A stretch of 64,000 nucleotides of DNA from Candidatus Bathyarchaeota archaeon (GTDB lineage Archaea > Thermoproteota > Bathyarchaeia > TCS64), in assembly GCA_026014815.1 (NCBI GenBank), contig JAOZHP010000031.1, positions 25,608 to 89,607 on the forward strand, given 5' to 3'. Made by a program: the position numbers and the translations under genes. Shown piece after piece: positions 60,745 through 64,000 of the stretch. Below the pieces are notes generated by a model. It did no database searches, was not told the origin of the DNA, and saw nothing but the letters and a program-made list of their open reading frames with translations. Positions within the stretch are counted from its first letter, which is position 1. Every line of letters begins with the position of its first letter.

Positions 60745-62172
60745 TTAGTCCCTGTTCAGTAGGATGTCCTCGACTCTAAGTATGTCAAGGGTTGTGGTTT
60801 GCCCTGGGGCAATAAGTGTGGAACCTGAGACCACCCCGACAAGGTCATTAGGGTAGATATACTCCATCTCAAGGCTTTTCTCGACCGCTCTCACGATGAG
60901 GTCATCCCTGTCATCAGTCCACTCCACATCCAATGGCTTCACACCCCAGTACATATGCATGCGACGGCTGACTCTCGGGTCCTTCGAAAACGACAGGATG
61001 CGTGTCTTAGGTCGGTGTTTACTCACTTGGAGGGCACTGAATCCACTACGGGTAACAACAATAATCGCTGCGGGGTCAACTGCGATCACTGCACGGGCTG
61101 CGAGGCTTCCTATTAGGTCAACTACTCTCGTAGTTTTAATGTCGGCTTCCTCTTTGTGGGTTATCTGCTCCTGAACCACCCAGCCGATGCTGTTCATGAT
61201 TCTCACGGTCTCTACAGGAAACTTACCTACGGCGGTCTCACCGCTAAGCATCACAGCATCTGCGCCATCCAGTAGGGCGTTTGCCACGTCACTGGCCTCG
61301 GCTCTGGTAGGTCGTGGATTCTGCATCATGGATTCCAGCATCTGTGTGGCAACGATCACAGGTTTTCCAAGTTTATTGCACGCTTCTATGATCTTTTTCT
61401 GGAGTAGGGGCACATCCCATGGAGGAATCTCGATGCCGAGGTCGCCTCTAGCAACCATTATTCCGTCACTTGCCTCGATAATCTCCTTGATGTTGTGTAC
61501 AGCTTCACCATGCTCTATCTTGCTGATGATAGGCTGATCCCCTCCCAGCTTCTCAATCTCGAGCCTCACCGCCTCCACGTCATCCGCAGTCCTCACGAAA
61601 CTGGCAGCGAACCAGTCGCAGTCCATCTGGACGCCGAACTTGATCCCAGTCATATCTTTTTCTGTTGGAGGTCTCAAGCTGAGGTTAGCCCCCGGCGCGT
61701 TGACACCTTTTCTGCTGCTTATCTCGCCACCCGAGACGACTTTTACAGTGAATCCTTTGAGCTCATTATCGATCTCAGTTACCTCAAGGTCGATGACTCC
61801 GTCGTTGATGAATAAGTGGCCCCCTACCATGATTTCGCTTGGAAGCTTGCTGTAACTGACACTGATTTTCTGTTTGTTACCGATAACAGGCTCAGTTGTG
61901 AAATTAATCATATCCCCCTCCTTGAGCATGTACTTGCCGTCAAGCTCTCCTAATCTGATCTTGGGTCCAGGGAGGTCAATGAGGATACTTGTATCACCTA
62001 TCTCCCTTATGTCATTGAAGACCTTCTTGTACTCGTCGGGTTCACCGTGACTCATGTTGATACGTGCCACATCCATGCCTTCGGCGACCATGGCTTTCAG
62101 GATCTCCGGTTCTTGTGAAGCAGGACCTATCGTGCATACGATCTTGGAGCGGGTGAACTGGATGTGGCTCAT
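60745..62172 (-). CDS. pyk: pyruvate kinase
   Basis: 475 residues from the ATG at 62172 (MSHIQFTRSKIVCTIGPASQ); an ATG at 62181 adds three. Active-site and nucleotide motifs are intact: ARINMSHGEPDEYKKVF, FINDGVIDLEV, DWFAASFVRTADDVEAV, ISKIEHGEAVHNIKEIIEAS with GIMVARGDLGIEIP, and MLSGETAVGKFPVETVRIM. Makes pyruvate and ATP in glycolysis. Being the first gene of a sugar isomerase-kinase unit links it to sugar catabolism. Confidence 0.97.
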   Translation of the reverse strand: MSHIQFTRSKIVCTIGPASQEPEILKAMVAEGMDVARINMSHGEPDEYKKVFNDIREIGDTSILIDLPGPKIRLGELDGKYMLKEGDMINFTTEPVIGNKQKISVSYSKLPSEIMVGGHLFINDGVIDLEVTEIDNELKGFTVKVVSGGEISSRKGVNAPGANLSLRPPTEKDMTGIKFGVQMDCDWFAASFVRTADDVEAVRLEIEKLGGDQPIISKIEHGEAVHNIKEIIEASDGIMVARGDLGIEIPPWDVPLLQKKIIEACNKLGKPVIVATQMLESMMQNPRPTRAEASDVANALLDGADAVMLSGETAVGKFPVETVRIMNSIGWVVQEQITHKEEADIKTTRVVDLIGSLAARAVIAVDPAAIIVVTRSGFSALQVSKHRPKTRILSFSKDPRVSRRMHMYWGVKPLDVEWTDDRDDLIVRAVEKSLEMEYIYPNDLVGVVSGSTLIAPGQTTTLDILRVEDILLNRD

Positions 62173-62261
62173 ATCTCTCATTATGGCTGGGGCTCCCCGA
62201 GGTTAAAAGCTCCTCGAAAGAAACGGCTACCTCTTATCAGCGAAACACGATCACTGTAACA

Positions 62262-62828
62262 ATGAAAGACCCGGAGCCACGAGTGGTCATCATTCATGGG
62301 CAGATAGGAAGCGGAAAAACAACTCGGGCTTTGGAGCTAGCTGAGAATGTGAAATCTAAAGGCCAGAAAGTAATGGGTATACTTAGCTTAAGGGTTCTTC
62401 AAGGAGACGAGACTATTGGCTACATGGGTGTTGATCTCGAATCCGGTGAAAGGTTTCCTCTCGTCATATTGAAGACAATGATTGACTCAGATGATTGGAG
62501 GCCTATCGGTGAGTGGAAGTACGCCTTCAGCGAGACAGGATTCAGGAGAGCCAATCAAGTTCTCTCAGATGCCGCTTCGAAGATGACTCAAGATTCTGTT
62601 GTCTTTGTGGATGAGTTTGGGCACATCGAGCTCATAGGTGAAGGCCTTGCCTCCGGAGTAAAACAGGTAGTTGATTCACTCGTCAAAGGTGGAAAGATGG
62701 TGGTTCTGTGTAGAACGGATAAGATCGACGCCGTTCTCAGGTTCTTTGAAGAGAAAAGCGCTCAAGTACTGGTAATTGAGGCAGATCGGGGAGACTTTTT
62801 GGAGAGCTTGGGAGATTGTTTTATTTAA
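62262..62828 (+). CDS. THEP1-like nucleoside-triphosphatase (DUF2478 type)
   Basis: 188 residues. The P-loop is IIHGQIGSGKTTRALEL; the Walker B-like stretch is VVFVDEFGHIEL, typical of the THEP1 group; VLCRTDKIDAVLRFF ends the core. These NTPases hydrolyse NTPs and are sometimes linked to molybdenum- or iron-sulfur enzymes. Here it stands 29 bases before a molybdenum hydroxylase subunit gene, which fits that association. The ATG is at 62262. Confidence 0.88.
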   Translation: MKDPEPRVVIIHGQIGSGKTTRALELAENVKSKGQKVMGILSLRVLQGDETIGYMGVDLESGERFPLVILKTMIDSDDWRPIGEWKYAFSETGFRRANQVLSDAASKMTQDSVVFVDEFGHIELIGEGLASGVKQVVDSLVKGGKMVVLCRTDKIDAVLRFFEEKSAQVLVIEADRGDFLESLGDCFI

Positions 62829-62832
62829 AACC
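62821..62832 (+). promoter_or_regulatory. TATA-like box (TTATTTAAAACC) for the molybdenum hydroxylase gene
   Basis: It overlaps the THEP1-like stop codon and lies 26-37 bases before the ATG at 62858, so the hydroxylase gene may have its own promoter. Confidence 0.45.
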
Positions 62833-62857
62833 TTGACGTAACTCTCCTGATATCACA

Positions 62858-64000
62858 ATGGTTGGGTCTTCTATGGAGTATGACAAGATATTAACAGACA
62901 TACTTGGAAGGAAAGACTTCCTTGTGGTCGGCAAGAACGTCATCAGGACCGATGCCCTAGATAAAGCTCTGGGCAAGGCCAAGTACACCGCCGACTATAT
63001 TCCCAAGAACACACCTGTCCTCAAAGTATATCGGAGCAAGGTTCCACATGCAATCATCAAGGACATAGATATATCCATGGCACTCAAGGTGCATGGAGTC
63101 ATCGGAATCTACACGGGCGGGGATGTCACTGGAAACAACCAGATAGGATACGCCCTACCGGACCAGCCGTTCCTCAACGACAAGAAAGTCCACTTTATCG
63201 GAGACCCGGTAGCGCTGGTCCTAGCAAGGGATGAAGGCACGGCTCTGGAAGCTATGGACAGGGTCCATATGGACTACGAGGAGCTACCAGCCTACCTTGA
63301 TATCGACGCAGCTCAGATAGATGGTGCCGTAGACATCCATGATGGCGGCAACATTGCCTTAACGACCAAGATCAGGAAGGGAGACGCTGAGCGGGGCTTC
63401 AAGGACGCAGATGTTGTAGTTGAGGACACTTACTGGAGCCCTTACCAGGACCATATGTACATTGAGACCGAGGCAGCGTACGCAATACCCGAGGGTTCAA
63501 ACAAGGTCACCATCATTGCCAACGGTCAGAGCCCATTCCTCATCAGAGAGAAGGTAGCCCACGTACTCGACTGGGACTTGAACCAAGTCAGAGTCATCCT
63601 AGCTCTCACAGGGGGAGGCTTCGGAGGCAAAGACGACGCTGGCCCAATAGTATCCGCGTTCGCGGCCTTCGCTGCAGTCAAGTCAGGGAAACCGGTTTCC
63701 CACATCTGGGACCGTAAGGATTCACTTTCATATTCTAACAAGAGGTTCCCTGCCCGGATCAAGTACAAGTCAGGGGCTAACAAGGCGGGCAAGGTCACTG
63801 CCATCGAAGTAGACATCACCCTAGAGTGCGGTGCATATGGAAACAGGGCACCGTTCTGGCTCTGGAGGCAGACAGCTCACGCTGGAGGCCCCTACGAGAT
63901 CGAGAACGCATGGATCAACGGAAGAGCCGTGTATACTAACAAGATCTATGGAGGAAGCTTCAGAGGATTCGGAGACCTCGCGATGCATTTTGCCGCTGAG
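62858..64000 (+). CDS. xanthine dehydrogenase/aldehyde oxidase-type molybdenum subunit (3' end outside window)
   Basis: I read 381 codons from the ATG at 62858 to the window edge. It begins MVGSSMEYDKILTDILGRKD, then VVGKNVIRTDALDKALGKAK, which matches the N-terminal hammerhead domain of molybdenum hydroxylase large subunits. Substrate/cofactor-loop motifs follow: HMYIETEAAYA, TGGGFGGKDDAGP and GSFRGFGDL. It would carry the molybdopterin cofactor, partnered by FAD and 2Fe-2S subunits presumably encoded downstream. The substrate may be a purine, an aldehyde or a hydroxy-aromatic acid. Confidence 0.94.
   Translation, partial: MVGSSMEYDKILTDILGRKDFLVVGKNVIRTDALDKALGKAKYTADYIPKNTPVLKVYRSKVPHAIIKDIDISMALKVHGVIGIYTGGDVTGNNQIGYALPDQPFLNDKKVHFIGDPVALVLARDEGTALEAMDRVHMDYEELPAYLDIDAAQIDGAVDIHDGGNIALTTKIRKGDAERGFKDADVVVEDTYWSPYQDHMYIETEAAYAIPEGSNKVTIIANGQSPFLIREKVAHVLDWDLNQVRVILALTGGGFGGKDDAGPIVSAFAAFAAVKSGKPVSHIWDRKDSLSYSNKRFPARIKYKSGANKAGKVTAIEVDITLECGAYGNRAPFWLWRQTAHAGGPYEIENAWINGRAVYTNKIYGGSFRGFGDLAMHFAAE

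Noticed and set aside
1..64000. CRISPR arrays, rRNA, tRNA genes and insertion sequences
   Set aside because: No regularly spaced repeats, no recognisable tRNA cloverleaf in the gaps that I read, and no transposase-like protein. A covariance-model scan would be needed to exclude small RNAs.

Overview
The window is archaeal chromosomal DNA of about 50% GC by eye, densely coded on both strands. The archaeal assignment rests on a complete transcription factor B (29436-30356), the small subunit of family D DNA polymerase (4930-6411), a type IV pilin-like protein with an archaeal class III signal sequence (27499-27984), an archaeal translin-like protein, a DUF99 protein, and TTTAAA-like boxes placed about 25-35 bases before several starts. 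A family D polymerase subunit argues against a classical Crenarchaeote. I could not fix the lineage further; a Bathyarchaeia- or Asgard-like anaerobe would fit. No rRNA, tRNA, CRISPR array or insertion sequence was recognised.

The gene content suggests an anaerobic heterotroph feeding on peptides, amino acids and sugars. It has many peptidases (M20 family x3, M55 DppA-like, S9 oligopeptidase, M48 HtpX, an HExxH protease), a class III aminotransferase, a CoA-acylating semialdehyde dehydrogenase, an Asp/Glu racemase-like protein, a CaiB-type CoA-transferase beside a ThDP enzyme, an L-fucose/L-rhamnose-type isomerase and kinase joined to pyruvate kinase, a molybdenum hydroxylase subunit, and the hydrogenase maturation protein HypF.

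Layout. 1-8.2 kb: nadE (cut by the window start), hypF, a membrane-anchored winged-helix protein, DP1, DUF99, and a divergent ribbon-helix-helix/winged-helix pair around a striking palindromic operator. 8.2-19.2 kb: metallo-hydrolase, decayed MFS transporter, M20 amidohydrolase, cysS, protease, translin, two paralogous membrane-protein/Xre-regulator pairs, creatininase and racemase families, dppA. 19.4-22 kb: oligopeptidase and universal stress protein. 22.1-25.3 kb: an AT-rich island with an unknown protein, a PD-(D/E)XK nuclease candidate and a membrane zinc-ribbon protein. 25.4-33 kb: CBS proteins, histidine kinase, pilin, small proteins, TFB, DUF362 ferredoxin and HIT protein. 33-45.9 kb: flavoproteins, transporter and catabolic enzymes. 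45.9-48.5 kb: a scarred region with a gene interrupted by TGA, truncated genes and an AT-rich insertion. 48.6-64 kb: AlaX, LemA-HtpX, CoA/ThDP enzymes, the sugar operon, THEP1-like NTPase and the start of a molybdenum hydroxylase gene.

Points most worth a second look: the AT-rich nuclease island; the shared GTTTAC palindromes near hypF and the RHH gene; nine GATATC sites within the first 2.6 kb; a strand-composition switch near 21.8 kb that ignores gene orientation; a single TGA where an AlkZ-like gene is expected to encode Trp; and two enzymes that have lost an expected catalytic or metal residue.
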